From the NCBI GenBank assembly GCA_033816765.1, contig CM066291.1:5208001-5272000 (forward strand): a stretch of DNA of 64,000 nt. Direction: 5' to 3'. Of this stretch, positions 1-11,391 are shown piece by piece. The notes beneath the pieces were generated by a model, which was not told the origin of the DNA, made no database searches, and was given only the letters and a program-made list of their open reading frames with translations. Made by a program: the position numbers and the translations under genes. The DNA comes from Nothopassalora personata (taxonomy: Eukaryota; Ascomycota; Dothideomycetes; Mycosphaerellales; Mycosphaerellaceae). Position 1 is the stretch's first letter. Each line of letters begins with the position of its first letter.

Positions 1-1868
1 TCAGCCCGGATCATGCGAACCTTACGACTGGAATGCGGTGGTGGCGGCGTCCAGCTGGGAAGAATAGGGAATAGGATATCGATAGATGCACCAGTATTCC
101 CCGTCGTCGACGTTGGTCGTGAGGAGAAATGTCGTAGATTGATGATGGGTGTCTCCAGGCTGACGTTGACTGCCTCGCCTCGTTCACGAATGCTGCTCGC
201 TCCACCGACCACGCCAGCTGCTGAAATGCTCCGTCGCTCTGGCCTTGAATTGAAACAAAGCCAGGTCCACTCCGCGTCCCGACTGTCTGGCCCGGATGGG
301 TGACTCGTGCTGCCGGCGCTTGCTGCGAAGTGCAGTGCGAGTTCGCTGCGACGTGATGAGAACTGTCATCAAAATGTGAAGAAACACACGAGGAATCCCG
401 CCGGCCGCGAAAGCATTGGAGCTCAAGCCATCTCGGCCATCCACTCTCATCTCGCTCATAAAACATCGCGTGGCAACGCCGTCAACGTTTCGGGCCAATC
501 ATAGCCATCCACCTCTATTCCACCATTCCCTGCGGAGCACAGTGCCCGCTTAGCTCATCTCAGCCGCTTCTCCTTTCGGACATGAGCGTTTCCTTCAAAC
601 GTCTCCGTCATGCTTGTTTTGCCTCGAGTGACGCCAGATGCTGCCCCCTTGAGACCGCCGTGCTTGCCCCCAAGACAACGTCAACGTCGGCTCTTGACCA
701 CAACAACAATAACAAAAACAACCACAACAAATCGACGTGCCAGTCTGACTCTGCCATGACAGCTTGACTGAGTGCCCACCGAAGCTCAGCTCCACGCACA
801 TGGCTTGCAGCTGATAGAGACGCTTCTTCGCCAATGGCAGAGCCACGACCCGCCGATGCCTCGGGCCCTGGTCGCAATACGAAGCGGCACCACGACAGCA
901 ACCAACGACAACGTCAGCTATTCTGGGCCACGACGATGCTGCATCACATGACTTGCTCAACATCGATGCAACGTTGTGCAGATGAACGAATATCAAATGT
1001 TTGTGTCGGTCGGGTAGGCTTGCCATCGCAAGAGGTCAGGAACTGGCTCGACTGCTTCACGCACAGCGACGCATCATCCATGTTCGCCCACGATCCGACA
1101 GCGCTGATCTTTAGTCAATTGTGAAGGGCCTCCTTACCGTCACTGTCCTCAAATAACGGCCGTGACGTGACGGCTCCCTGCGTCCTTCCGCGTCCAAGGA
1201 ACGACGTGCCGACAGCAGCATCAAGTATAGACAAAGCTTGACCGGCTGTATGGCCTATAGACGGGCGAATGAGTCCCACAGCATTGAAACGAGCGAGCTG
1301 CGCCTTATGCTGAGCTGATCGCACAACAGGTAGGTGCTCGTACACACATACCGTGCATGTCTTCATGTGAAGCGAGCAGCGCAGATACGAGAGTCAATTT
1401 GCCACCGCCACGGACAGCAACGGCCAATCCACAGCAGAATTTGGCATCTCATCGTTTCCTCACAAGGCAACTCGGGGAGGAGCAGCAAAGTCTTTTTGCC
1501 CATGACTACGTGAAAATCAATAAGCCCACCAGGTCGAGTTAACACCCGGATTCTGGCTTGTGCAGCGTGGAGTCCTGGGCTGGCAATGTCACCACAACCG
1601 CAAGACCGTGCCGCAAATCGCTCCTTTGCATCTTCTACCAACATCATGGGAAGTCTCGAATGAGTTCACTGCCCATCGGGCCAAGATCGTAGAACGATGC
1701 TTTCATACAGCTTCGCTGTCTGTAAGATGCGAAGACAGCTACCATTGGAGCTCTGCACCTCAGCTTCACACCATCCACATTGATCGATGTATCCATCTTT
1801 TCATTCACTGCATCCACCAGAGACTCTCCCAATTCATTCTCTCACCACCAGAAACAATACCTACCCTA
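1..1868. other. No supportable gene
   Basis: I see no convincing coding region. Open frames of 60-200 codons exist on both strands, but they overlap each other, lack recognisable domains and lack good start contexts. An A/C-rich low-complexity run (CAACAACAATAACAAAAACA type) lies near 700-730. The last 100-150 bases before 1869 are pyrimidine-rich, as is usual upstream of fungal genes, and probably were the leader of the deacetylase gene that follows. A short or multi-intron gene cannot be excluded. Confidence 0.4.
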
Positions 1869-2798
1869 ATGCCCAAGAACAGACTCCTCGTCACCTTCGC
1901 CATCGACTTCGACGCCATCTCCGGCTGGCTAGGAACCGGCCAACACCCCTCCAACTCCACGGCAGACTACAGCTCCGGCTACTTCAGCGCCCACGTAGGA
2001 GTCCCACGTCTCCTCACCCTCTTCCACAAACTCTCCATAGCCGACAAAATCACCTTTGCAATCCCGGCCACAGCATCGAAACTTTCCCAACCCAGACAAA
2101 AGCCATCGTCGACTCTGGCGCGGAAATCGCCCTCCATGGCTACGCCCATGAGTGCGCTAGTCAAATGACTGCGGAGCAGGAACGCGATGTGTTGGTGCAG
2201 TGTATGAACCTTTTCGAGGCGTTCACGAAGCAGAGACCAAGGGGATATAGGGCGCCGTTGTATCAGTTGAAGGAGAGGACGACTTTCGTTGTTGCGGGAG
2301 TATCACTTTCTGTGGGCTTCGAGCTTATCTCACCATGATAGTGCGCCTTCCTTCCCTCCCGCTAACCCAGCTCCGATTCCACCCATCGACTTCAACCCAC
2401 AAGCCAAAGCAGCAGACTGGATGCATCCCTCCCCCGACTTCCACTCCCTCCCAAAATCGACTCTGGTCGAGCTCCCCTGTACCTGGTAGATGGAAGATAT
2501 GACTCCGCTGCAGTTCTTTCCGAACACTCCCGACTCGGCAGGGTATGTGGATGTGAGGGTTGTAGAGAGGATGTGGATTGATCGCGCTGGGTGGTCGCTC
2601 AAGGAGATTGAGGAGGGGAGGTAGGGGTTGGTCGTTTTTAGTTCTGTGGTTCATCGGGATACGAGTGGGATGGCGCGTGTTATTGGGGTGGTTGCATGGG
2701 TTTTGAGGTGGTGTGGGGAGGGGGTTGAGGAGGGGAGGGCGGAGTTCAGGACTTGTGGGAGTGTGGCTGAGGAGTTTAGGAGAAGGGAGGTGAGGTGA
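1869..2798 (+). pseudogene. Polysaccharide deacetylase (NodB-type) pseudogene
   Basis: Fragments of one polysaccharide/chitin deacetylase-like protein lie in order but in changing frames. The start at 1869 gives MPKNRLLVTFAIDFDAISGW, where the FDFD-like motif holds the first metal-binding Asp. Near 2063-2067 a base is missing, and the family motif GHSIETFP, then HGYAHE (metal-binding His pair), continues in the next frame. A second shift near 2280 returns to the first frame, giving LLREYHFLWASSLSHHDS. In-frame TAG codons follow at 2487-2489 and 2622-2624, both where Tyr would suit the family. The homologous C-terminal part (HRDTSGMA..., VAEEFRRRE) runs to 2798. Intact relatives deacetylate chitin-like or related amide substrates. 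With two frameshifts and two stops this copy cannot make the full enzyme. It is convergent with the dehydrogenase at 2883-3775. Confidence 0.82.
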
Positions 2799-2882
2799 GG
2801 GGAGGGAGATGATGCGGTGTTGGGTCAAAGGAAGGGCACTTTGCAAGCTGAACTGGTGCGCTTACTGTACTACTTTTTCAAT

Positions 2883-3775
2883 CTATATCTTTTTCCCTTT
2901 GAAATCCGAAGCCATAACCTCATCCTCCCTCCATACAATCCTCCCCTCCATTCCCCCATCGACACTCAAGCACTGCCCACTCATATGCCCACTCGCCCTA
3001 TGACTAGCCAAGAACGCAACCGTTCTCGCCACATCCTCCGGCCGCGCAATCTTCCTCAAACTCGCAGTCCCTTGAGCCTCAAAATATAGCTCCCTCGGAT
3101 CATCAAGACGATCTCCAATCAGGTCAGTATTCACCCATCCCGGCGCCACAGCATTAATCCTCCCCTTCGAATTGATTCGAACCATCTCGTTCTTCACTGT
3201 TGGCACGAGACCGTACTGCAGACCTGCTTTGCCACTGGCATATTCAGCGTGCCCTGCTTGGCCGAATTTGCCGCATTCGCTACCTGTGACTACTACCGCG
3301 AGGTTGGGAAGTTCGGAGCCGGAGGCTTCTTGGGCTTGGATCGCTGCTTGGAGGAAGTGTTTGATTGTCAGGAACGTGCCACGGACGTTTACGCGGTAGA
3401 CGTTGTCCCAGGTTTCCAGGGGGAGCTCCCAGATGTTTGGGTGGCTCTGCTCGTTTGTGATTCCTGCGTTGGCGCAAAGGATGTTGATTGGGCCGAAGTG
3501 TGCTACGGCGTCTTGGATTGAGCTAGAGATGGAGGTTTCGTCGGAGATGTCGCCTGTGATGTTGAAGACACCTTCTGCTGGTGCTATGTTGGCGGGTCGG
3601 AGGTCGTGAGCTGTGACTTTGCAGCCATTTGCTAAGCTACGCCATCAGTATGGGGGTCGGCGGGAGTGTGAAGTTGAAGGTGCACACCTCGGAGCTCCTG
3701 GACGATTGCGCTTCCGATGCCGCCTTGTGCTCCGGTCACGAAGGCGTGGCAGCCTTCGATGGCTAGGAATGACAT
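2883..3775 (-). CDS. Short-chain dehydrogenase/reductase (SDR), two exons
   Basis: This is a classical SDR of 278 residues. Exon 1 is 3775-3688 and exon 2 is 3631-2883. The intron (3687-3632) begins GTGTGC and ends CTTAG, with a branch-like ACTGATG. Splicing there restores the frame across the second strand of the Rossmann fold. Visible motifs are TGAQGGIG (residues 14-21, cofactor loop), NAG (84-86), Asn111, and the catalytic set Ser147, Tyr160 and Lys164 in SECGKFGQAGHAEYASGK. The C-terminal part carries APGWVNTDL and the usual SGQCLSVDGG, followed by a 24-residue tail. Asp39 after the second strand suggests NAD rather than NADP preference (inference). Substrate unknown. The start was chosen as the first ATG giving the complete nucleotide-binding motif. 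Confidence 0.88.
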
Positions 3776-6133
3776 ATCGAGGCTGGGGTGGCTTCAACCC
3801 TTTTCGTATATATCTTGAGGAACATGCAGTACGAGATGTTGTTCATGACCGTTGACGCTAGCAGTGGGGTGGTTGCTCGTGCATTTCTCTTCTTGCATTT
3901 GTGCCATCTCGGCAAAACATCCACCTCAGCCTCAGCTGCAACACGTTGCCCGATATTAGCGAACGGTCCGCCGAAGGCTGACCTCGTGAATGAGCGTCAC
4001 ATGTCAAAGCTGAGCAAAACAACCAAACCCAATCTTAGCGCCATGCTTCACGATGGAACGAGTGAACCTGCATACTTACCACCTTGCTGCTGACAGCAGG
4101 CTGACCGCACGACGAAGCGCCACCTCGTCTACATGACCTTGCGTGATGGCTGAGAATCTCACCAGTCACTTTCAACCATTGATCGGCTTGTTACACGATC
4201 TGGCGAGACACCTGTGGTACCACACATAAAGCTGACAGAACAATAATGGATCGTGGCCAGCACATGCGCATGCGCCCTGAGTATCACCGCCTTGGAGACC
4301 TCGACTGGTGGTGGTGACGATATCTGGTGCATGCCCAAACGCACTGCTCACTGGAGAACGTACCAATATCTCTTGACAAGAGTGCTTCAGACCGAGACAT
4401 ACACGTACCTCTGCTGTAGCACACTTGGGCAGACAGACTTCCGAATGGCGCGCTCCACCCGTTAAGCTGCATTGCGAGGCCAATTCGCTTCTGCTCTGCT
4501 GAGGTGGGTTGCCTGTCGTCCAGCCTACGTGGAGTCTCAGAACAGTCCTGGACGATCAAAACTGGGGCGGTAAGTGTGGAGGCATAGCACGTTGAGGAGC
4601 ACTTTGCATCATCTTGCTCTGCTGCTCTTGCCCGAATAAATGTTGGGAAAGATGTCATGGCGCTGAGTATCGCCTTTTCCATGGTCCTATGTGTTTCGAA
4701 AGCTGCAGACATACCTCGACCAGAAGCAATGCACCGCGTAGGCGATCAATCTGTGCGACAGGCCACTGCCCAGGTGTGATTCTCCACGTGCTTCTCGGCA
4801 CGCATGCTTTGCTGCTTCGCTGTTTGGCCACATTGGATATGCGCTTCGGCGGATACAACGATGCGATGGAGGAAGCTGGAACCGAACGATCTACCTAGAA
4901 GTCTGAATGCTGTACGGATGTGCCGTTCAATGATTTTCATGAGGCAGATCTAAAGCTTCTTCTTGCGAGGTGGTGTGTACCGACGACGATGTCGAAATGA
5001 ATCCCAGGACATGATCCTCAGGCATGACTTAAGCATATCTGATGAGCCCGATCGCACGATCGGCTGGGATGGCTGGCACGGGACGAATCAGATTGCGTGC
5101 GTAGTTCTACTGACTCCACAAGCAATTTCGGTTCTCTGTCGTCACATCGACAACGGGTCCCGATTACACACCCGAAATCCATGGAAGAGATTGCGTTCGA
5201 CAGCATCGAGACAAGGTCGATTCTGCTGCAGTTTCAGCCCACAACGCTACAACTGCGGATGTCGCCAGAGGTCCCGTTCTCGGAGTCTGGGAGTCTGGCG
5301 CTGGTCGCCTATACACTCGTGCAGCGCATCACCCTGCGCAGCAGTGCGCAGGAGTCGCGGAGATGCGGCATTTTTTCAGCAAACCAAAGTGCATGCGCAG
5401 TGCTTGCCCATTTCTCCTTTGAGCGTCGTGAAACCGGAGGAAAATTGGCAAGTCGCGAAAACAGAAAAAAGGGCGAAAGGGGTGTGAGCTGATACGGGAA
5501 CAGTCGAGGCTGTGTCCGTATTCTCCAGCCGGTGGTGTTGACAGGGTATCGAAGAATAAGTTGCAAGTCCAGATGCTGATACTGATTCGTTGCTGCGAAC
5601 AAGTTTGGCGGCGATGCAGTCCATCGAGCTCACCTCACCGTATATAAGGCTTACTTAGGTGCGGAGGATCCCGGCGCATAGCGAGCGATTGGTCTGAAGT
5701 GGCTGTCATGTCAGGCACCAAGGGGGCTGCCGCTTTGGGAGGTTCGCCGCTTGGATCACTTGTCTTGTCCGCGCCTTTGATTGGACGGCTGCCATGCGGA
5801 CACTGTTCACAAATGGGCCGGCCCACACGTCTGCTGTGTCCACGGTCCACCGCCAGCGTATTGTGGCTTTGGTCTGCCACCCCTAGTTACTTATCCTTAA
5901 CCTGCCCTCTCCATTCCTGTGCTCTCTTCGCTCTCTACAGCTTCACAGGTTGAAAGTCAGGCCGTTCGTCCACCACATTCTTTACCGGATCCCGGTTGCT
6001 CTTTGATCTTTGATAGATCTGCCCACAGTCCTTCTGCGAGTCAATAGCACTATCTGCCAGATCCAGAGTTCCAGGAATCGCCAGCCGATCCATCCACATT
6101 CACTACTTCAACCGGACGAACAATACAGTCAAC
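3776..6133. other. Long intergenic stretch; promoter side of 6134 gene
   Basis: From 3776 to about 5640 I see no supportable gene. Frames of 60-170 codons overlap on both strands without recognisable motifs. A TATATAAGG sequence at about 5639 could be a TATA element. From about 5885 to 6133 the plus strand is clearly CT-rich (CCTGCCCTCTCCATTCC and similar runs), as in leaders of well-expressed fungal genes, and runs into the start codon at 6134. The position of the real transcription start cannot be read from the sequence. Confidence 0.45.
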
Positions 6134-7054
6134 ATGTTTACCAACCGTGTCCTCGCCGTCTCCGGCGCACTCTTGTCGGTCGCCGCAGCTGTGCCAATGG
6201 CCGATAAGCACCACCAGCACCACCAGCACCACCAGCACCATGCGCGTGCCTATGTCTGGGAGACGAAGGTCCAGGAGGTCGTCGTCACCGTCCCAGTGAC
6301 AAAGACTGTCTGGCTTGACCCTGGCGAGGCTATCCCAACTCACCATGCAGAGCAAGCCCCCCAATACGGCCATTCAAGCTCGGCGAGCACCACTGCTCCT
6401 GCTGCACCAGCATACACTCCTCAGCCAAGCAGCTCTGCGCCAGCTCCCCCAGCGTACGTGCCAGAGTCAAGCAGCAGCACAACTCCAGTCGCTCCAGTCG
6501 ACACTCCACCAAGCAGCACGAGCACCTCTGTATACGTTGCGCCTACTCCATACGTTGCGCCTACTCCATACGTTGCGCCAACCCCAAGCACGACTGCTCC
6601 AGCGGCTCCAGCGTATGCCGCACCATCTAGCTCTGCATCAGCCGCGCCAGCATACAACACTGCTCCATCGTCTGGCTCCGACTCTGGCTCGGGCTCCTCA
6701 GGCGGCAACGGTTTGACTGGAATCGCCGCCTCAGGTAAATCGTACACCGGCGACCTGACTTACTACGCCGTCGGAATGGGTGCCTGCGGCTGGACCAGCA
6801 CAGAAGACGAGAAGATTGTCGCCATCTCCGAGAAGATCTTCGACACATACAACAACGGCAACCCCAACAACAACCCACTCTGCGGCAAGTACATTACCAT
6901 CACAGGCAAGAACGGCGAGGCATACAAGGCCAAGATCGTCGACCGCTGCCCTGGCTGCGCTGAATCCGATCTCGACCTCCCGCAGGATTTCTTCAACAAG
7001 TGCACGAACAATGGCGATGGCCGTGTCAGCGGCATGAAGTGGACGTTCGACTAG
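6134..7054 (+). CDS. Secreted His-rich double-psi beta-barrel protein
   Basis: A single-exon gene of 306 residues. Residues 1-20 form a signal peptide (basic start, then a run of Ala, Leu and Val ending AAAVP). A His/Gln tract of HHQ repeats follows at 26-36. A short segment YVWETKVQEVVVTVPVTKTV is next, then about 120 residues of Ser/Pro/Ala/Thr-rich linker containing three tandem copies of YVAPTP. The last 100 residues are a double-psi beta-barrel (expansin/RlpA-like) domain with LTYYAVGMGACGW, LCGKY, VDRCPGC, DLDLPQDFF and VSGMKWTF. This architecture matches fungal Asp f 7-like/expansin-like cell-wall proteins, which bind or loosen wall polysaccharide rather than hydrolyse it (family knowledge). 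The His tract may bind metal (inference). The ATG lies in an AACATGT context downstream of a CT-rich leader. It is likely extracellular or wall-associated. Confidence 0.85.
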   Translation: MFTNRVLAVSGALLSVAAAVPMADKHHQHHQHHQHHARAYVWETKVQEVVVTVPVTKTVWLDPGEAIPTHHAEQAPQYGHSSSASTTAPAAPAYTPQPSSSAPAPPAYVPESSSSTTPVAPVDTPPSSTSTSVYVAPTPYVAPTPYVAPTPSTTAPAAPAYAAPSSSASAAPAYNTAPSSGSDSGSGSSGGNGLTGIAASGKSYTGDLTYYAVGMGACGWTSTEDEKIVAISEKIFDTYNNGNPNNNPLCGKYITITGKNGEAYKAKIVDRCPGCAESDLDLPQDFFNKCTNNGDGRVSGMKWTFD

Positions 7055-7779
7055 ACGAGCACTTCCTCGACCATGGCCCGGCTTTGGACATACACATATA
7101 TATATGCATATGACGGATGCGGAGTGGCGCGAGAGCACGCACCCACGTACACTTTCAGCAAACAGTAGCTAGCTTCACGACGATTATGATGGGGAATATA
7201 CGGAACAATGTCGCGCATCACGAGCTGGCTGACTTCTGGAAGGGAAAACTTCGGACACCGGCAAGCCTGGCGCATTGCACGGAGAACACAACTTGGGCTG
7301 ATGTGTTGACATGATGGTGTTGACTTCATCAGATCACAGTGCACAGATCTGGCACACACGCACTATCATGTTGATATCTTCAACCCTTTCGTTTCTTGTC
7401 AATAGACTTTTTTTTTTCTCAGCTACGTCCATTCCGCGGACTCACACATCAGTCGCGTCTTCCATCTCTTGCACCACCGTGTTTCCGTCTCCATCCACTC
7501 TCGTGTTTCCTCCCACCTGGCACTCCTGTTCTCGTCCGAATCACACCCGACGAAACTTCACACCTCTTATTGTCCAGGCTTGATCCTGGAAACCTTGCAT
7601 ACAGTAGTCATCGGCCTGGACGCGGGAACAATTCCCGCTGTCAACTTTGTGGTTTCCTCTCGGCCCGCCGCGGGTGTATGGGTACATTCCTCTCTCTGGC
7701 CTGACCGCCGTTGTTTGGAAACATTTTGCATGTGACTATGTGACTCGTCATTTCGTTGTTCATTGCGGAAGCACCTCTC
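7055..7779. other. Intergenic, convergent gene ends
   Basis: This gap lies between the convergent 3' ends of the beta-barrel gene and the glycoprotein gene. It holds a TATA-rich patch (CATATATATATGCATATG near 7095), a nine-T run near 7410 and a CT-rich stretch to about 7520. Small open frames on the plus strand show no recognisable features. I annotate no gene. Confidence 0.4.
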
Positions 7780-10699
7780 TCATGTGATCATGCCGAGGAG
7801 GACGAGGGCGACTGTGCAGAGGAGGCCGAGAACTGCCGTGGTAGAAGTCTGTAGTGGGGATCTGTGAGAGATGGCAGATGATCTGCTCGTGGATGTGGCT
7901 GAGGCTGTGGGCTCGTGAGTAGGTGAAGTTGGCGATCTTGTGAGAATGACCAAGGGCAGCTTCTCGCTGGATGCAGTGCTGTTCGATCTGGCCTTCGATG
8001 TGGAATTGGAGACGTCGGTCATGTCCGTTCCCGAGATCTGTAGAGCTTCCAAGCCAGCTGTGACGGTAACGCCATTAATTACGATGGTGCCAGTCCCGTG
8101 AGATAGAGAAGTGCCGTTGAAGACGATGCCACTGGGGTAATGAGGGTCGGACGAAGCTGTGAGAGTTAAAGAGCCAAGCGCCCATATTGTTTGATCGCTA
8201 GGGGTAGGCGCTGGCAGAGCAGTGAACATGGCAGTCGTATCTGGACCCTCGAGGAAAATGCCACTCGAAGCATGAGTTATTGTGTTGCCGCCAATGGTTG
8301 CTGCAGGGCCGCCAATAGAGAGAACAAAGCCGTTAATAACCACGACATCAGTCTGCGCGGCAATCGCTGAGGCTGTGAGTGTAACGCTAATGGCCGCCAG
8401 AATAGACGGTGGAGTGCCTAGCATCCTAGTTGCAGACCCAGTCAGCATCGCCATACCGTCTTCGCCTCGAGTGATTGTATGGCCGAAGATGGTTGCGATG
8501 CCATCCTCAGTAATCGCTTGGCTGCCAACAATAACCTCTGTGCTGCGGTGCTTTGATCATATATGGTCAATGTTAGGTCGCCTGGGACCAGAGTTTGAGC
8601 TGCACTTGCGATTGTGGTTGAGCACGCGTGACCGTGCGGCATGTCGAGGGCTTCCGCAGTGTCAGTGGTAATTGGATCGTATGAAAAGGCAGGTCCCGAA
8701 GTACTGAGGACTTTTGCAGCAGATCGTGATGATTGTAGCACTCCTTCGCTGCTCTTTGAGGACCCGCTGGAACCTGTGGTCTCTGCATTTGCTCGCGCCT
8801 TCGAGATCAAGCCGACGACACTCGCAACGACATCGCCAATCGTCTCAGAAGGAATACCGGACGTCTTCGTGATTGGAAGACCTTCGCTGTCATGTTCAGA
8901 TGTCTGAACAGGCTCGGCTGCTGCTGTAGATCGGTACGTAGACAGAGCCTCAGTCAGTACCGAGAGCGCTGGCGGTATGATATCTGCCGTGTGATCAGGT
9001 ATAGGTGCCGACGGCGGACTTCCCGGAGCCTGGGCTGTGCTCGAGACATCTCCATCTATCTCCTTCATGCTACTAGCTTGAGCCTCTTTTGAGGAAGGCC
9101 TGACGGGATGAGTGGCGACGGGCTCGGCACTAGATGAGAGTTCGCTACCACTCGATGGGTCGTTGGTCAATGTTGGTGCCGGAAAGCCCACGGTTGACGC
9201 AGAAGCTGTCTGTGTATCCGGAGCTGCTGGGCTTGTCGGTGTCGAAGCAGCTGCAGCAGGCGTACTCTGTGGGCTCGACGGTACCGTTGGCACAGCCATC
9301 ACGTCAGCAGGCTGCAACGCAATCGGCGGATCGAACCAGAAATTGGCAATGTTCTTGTTCCAGAACGAACAAGTAGACCATTCCGGCACCATCTCTCGAA
9401 TCTTGGTAGGCACAGCCAGGACAGGATTGACATCGCTCCAGATCGTGTTGCATTCTTCGGGAGGGGATACGGTTTCCAGTAGCCAGCCAATGTTGTTCAA
9501 TGGGCGATTGAGAGTGGCCGAGGAAACGAGACTCATACTACAGCGAGCCTGACAGCGGTAAGCACTGGCAGGGACAGGCCAGTTGAGGTCGGCGTAGTTA
9601 AGAGCGGTGCCTGCGCCATATGCTGCTCCCCACCCGCCGCATTGAGTAGAAACGTCGGTTGAGTGAAGCGGGACGATGAGGTCAGTGAAGTTTGGCCCTA
9701 CACGATCCCAGAAACCATCATATGTTGCAAACAATGTCTTGAACGAGAGGTAGACCGAGGCGCTCGTGAACGTGTGACCTAGTGTGATGATCTCGGAGAG
9801 CCCAGGCATCATTGGTTTCGCTGTGAGCGCTCTAGACGTCCTGTTACTGCAAAGACTGTTCTTCGTACTCGCGACGGGAAAGTACACGAGCTCGACAGGT
9901 CCCCCTCCTAGGAGACATTGTTGATCCTCCTCCAGATGAGCAGGATTGCCACATTGGTTTAGCAACTCGTCCTCGTTCTTGACCTTGGCGTCAGTATCAC
10001 GATATAGTACACGACAGTCGTAAGGCGACAAGCTACATGGCTGCTCGCGAAATGTTGGAGTCAAGGTGTTGGTATATGTGCCCGATAAGGTCGAGTTGCC
10101 ACTCCAGTGTGTAGTCCTTGGTCGAGCATTGACGCGTGGTGTACCGTCGCAGAGCGTGTAAGAGCTGACGTTGGCTGGGTAGATGGTCGAAGAACGAGAG
10201 AAGGTGGCCTGCGTAGTTGAGAAGAACGAGGTGACAGACCAGGTCCTGTGTGCGATTTTGTTATTCCGGAAAGAAGCACTCTCGTTGCGCCAAGTCTCGA
10301 TTGAGGACCAACAATTCATGACGTTGCTGAGGGCTTCCACCTCCTTGGTGCCATTCGGTGCCACGGTCACAATTTCATGGAGTATCGGGTGTTGCTTAGT
10401 CGTCTCTCCTACCCAGTAGGACTTGGTGTTGTAGAAGCCAATGGGGTTCCACGACGGGAAGGAGCTGGTAACGTTTGTAGGATTATCAGGAGTTGGGGAT
10501 ACAGTTACACCACCACCCAGGTCCTGCGATGCCGTGGGAGCGGACGTGGTAATTGTCGAGGAGGAATTGGTGTAGTCTGCAAACGTGAAAGTCAGTGTCC
10601 TGCGGCTGGTCAATGGGCATGGCACTTACAAGCTAGTGCATCAGCGCAAGTAAGAACAGACAACAATAGCAAGGCCAACATAGCAATGATAAGACCCAT
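7780..10699 (-). CDS. Large Ser/Thr-rich surface glycoprotein, GPI-type, apparent frameshift
   Basis: Exon 1 (10699-10630) encodes a signal peptide, MGLIIAMLALLLLSVLTCAD. The intron (10629-10577) runs from GTAAGTGCC to TTTGCAG with a CACTGAC branch site, and exon 2 starts at 10576. The N-terminal half is Cys-containing and rich in N-glycosylation sequons (NSS, NVT, NGT, NES, NFT). Its middle is a long Ser/Thr/Pro/Ala mucin-like stretch. The C-terminal third carries degenerate units of the kind AAQTLVPG, IVGSQAIT and VINGVTVTAG, seen in fungal wall glycoproteins. It ends in a hydrophobic tail (STTAVLGLLCTVALVLLGMIT), typical of GPI attachment. The frame breaks near 8550: one frame runs on to a stop at 8442, while the conserved units and GPI tail continue in the next frame to 7780. 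One missing base would explain this. I cannot tell mutation from assembly error. A normal splice donor is absent there. Function unknown; cell surface. Confidence 0.72.
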
Positions 10700-11391
10700 T
10701 CCGGAGGACACTTTTCCCCGACCACTTTCCAATGACGACTGAAAGATAGACGCAGACGACACTCACGCACTCAAGCGGCGAAGCAACGCCTCAAAAAGAA
10801 TCACATGGTCCTGGAACGTCGAGCCGCTCCTATCTTGCGAATGCTAAATGCATCTAACCAATGTACATTACTGTGCCGGCCCATGAGCAGCAGACCCGTA
10901 TGTGAAACATGGCCCCTAGGACAGGATGCCTGCCACTGGCTGGACGCAGCAGTAGTACAAGTATAAAAGTGGGCTCCTATGCAGCCGGGCGGTAGACAAG
11001 ATTTCGAGGGTGGATTTCGACATTGTCGCCGCAGAGGTGCATGTGGAAATCCAGTGAAAGTGTTGTGTAGCCGCCGAGCTGGAGAAAGCTGGATTGGCCT
11101 CATGTTCAGCCGGCTGCCGGCCGTGGATCGCTTGTTGTCAGCTCACCAATGCTGTCAGTCAGACTTGTCGCTCGTGAGATCAAGGTGATGGGCCATGTTG
11201 TGGTGTTGACGTTGTGAGGAAAGAAGTGTTGCTAGACTTGAAGCGTTAACGAGGTGTAGGACTGATGTCAACCAGCTTTCGGCAAGCAGATCCGAAGCAC
11301 TCCCGCGGACAATGTTGTAGTAGTCTAGCACTCACTCCTGCTGGAAGCCTCGTCGAAGCATTGGGACGACCCGGACCCATCATCCACCACA
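10700..11391. promoter_or_regulatory. Shared divergent promoter region
   Basis: About 690 bases separate the start of the glycoprotein gene (minus) from the start of the uL24m gene (plus), so this interval must hold both promoters. I see no gene in it. No clear TATA box or named regulatory site stands out. The assignment rests on gene orientation alone. Confidence 0.5.

Noticed and set aside
2289..2489. Independent small gene
   Set aside because: Its text continues the deacetylase family after a frameshift.
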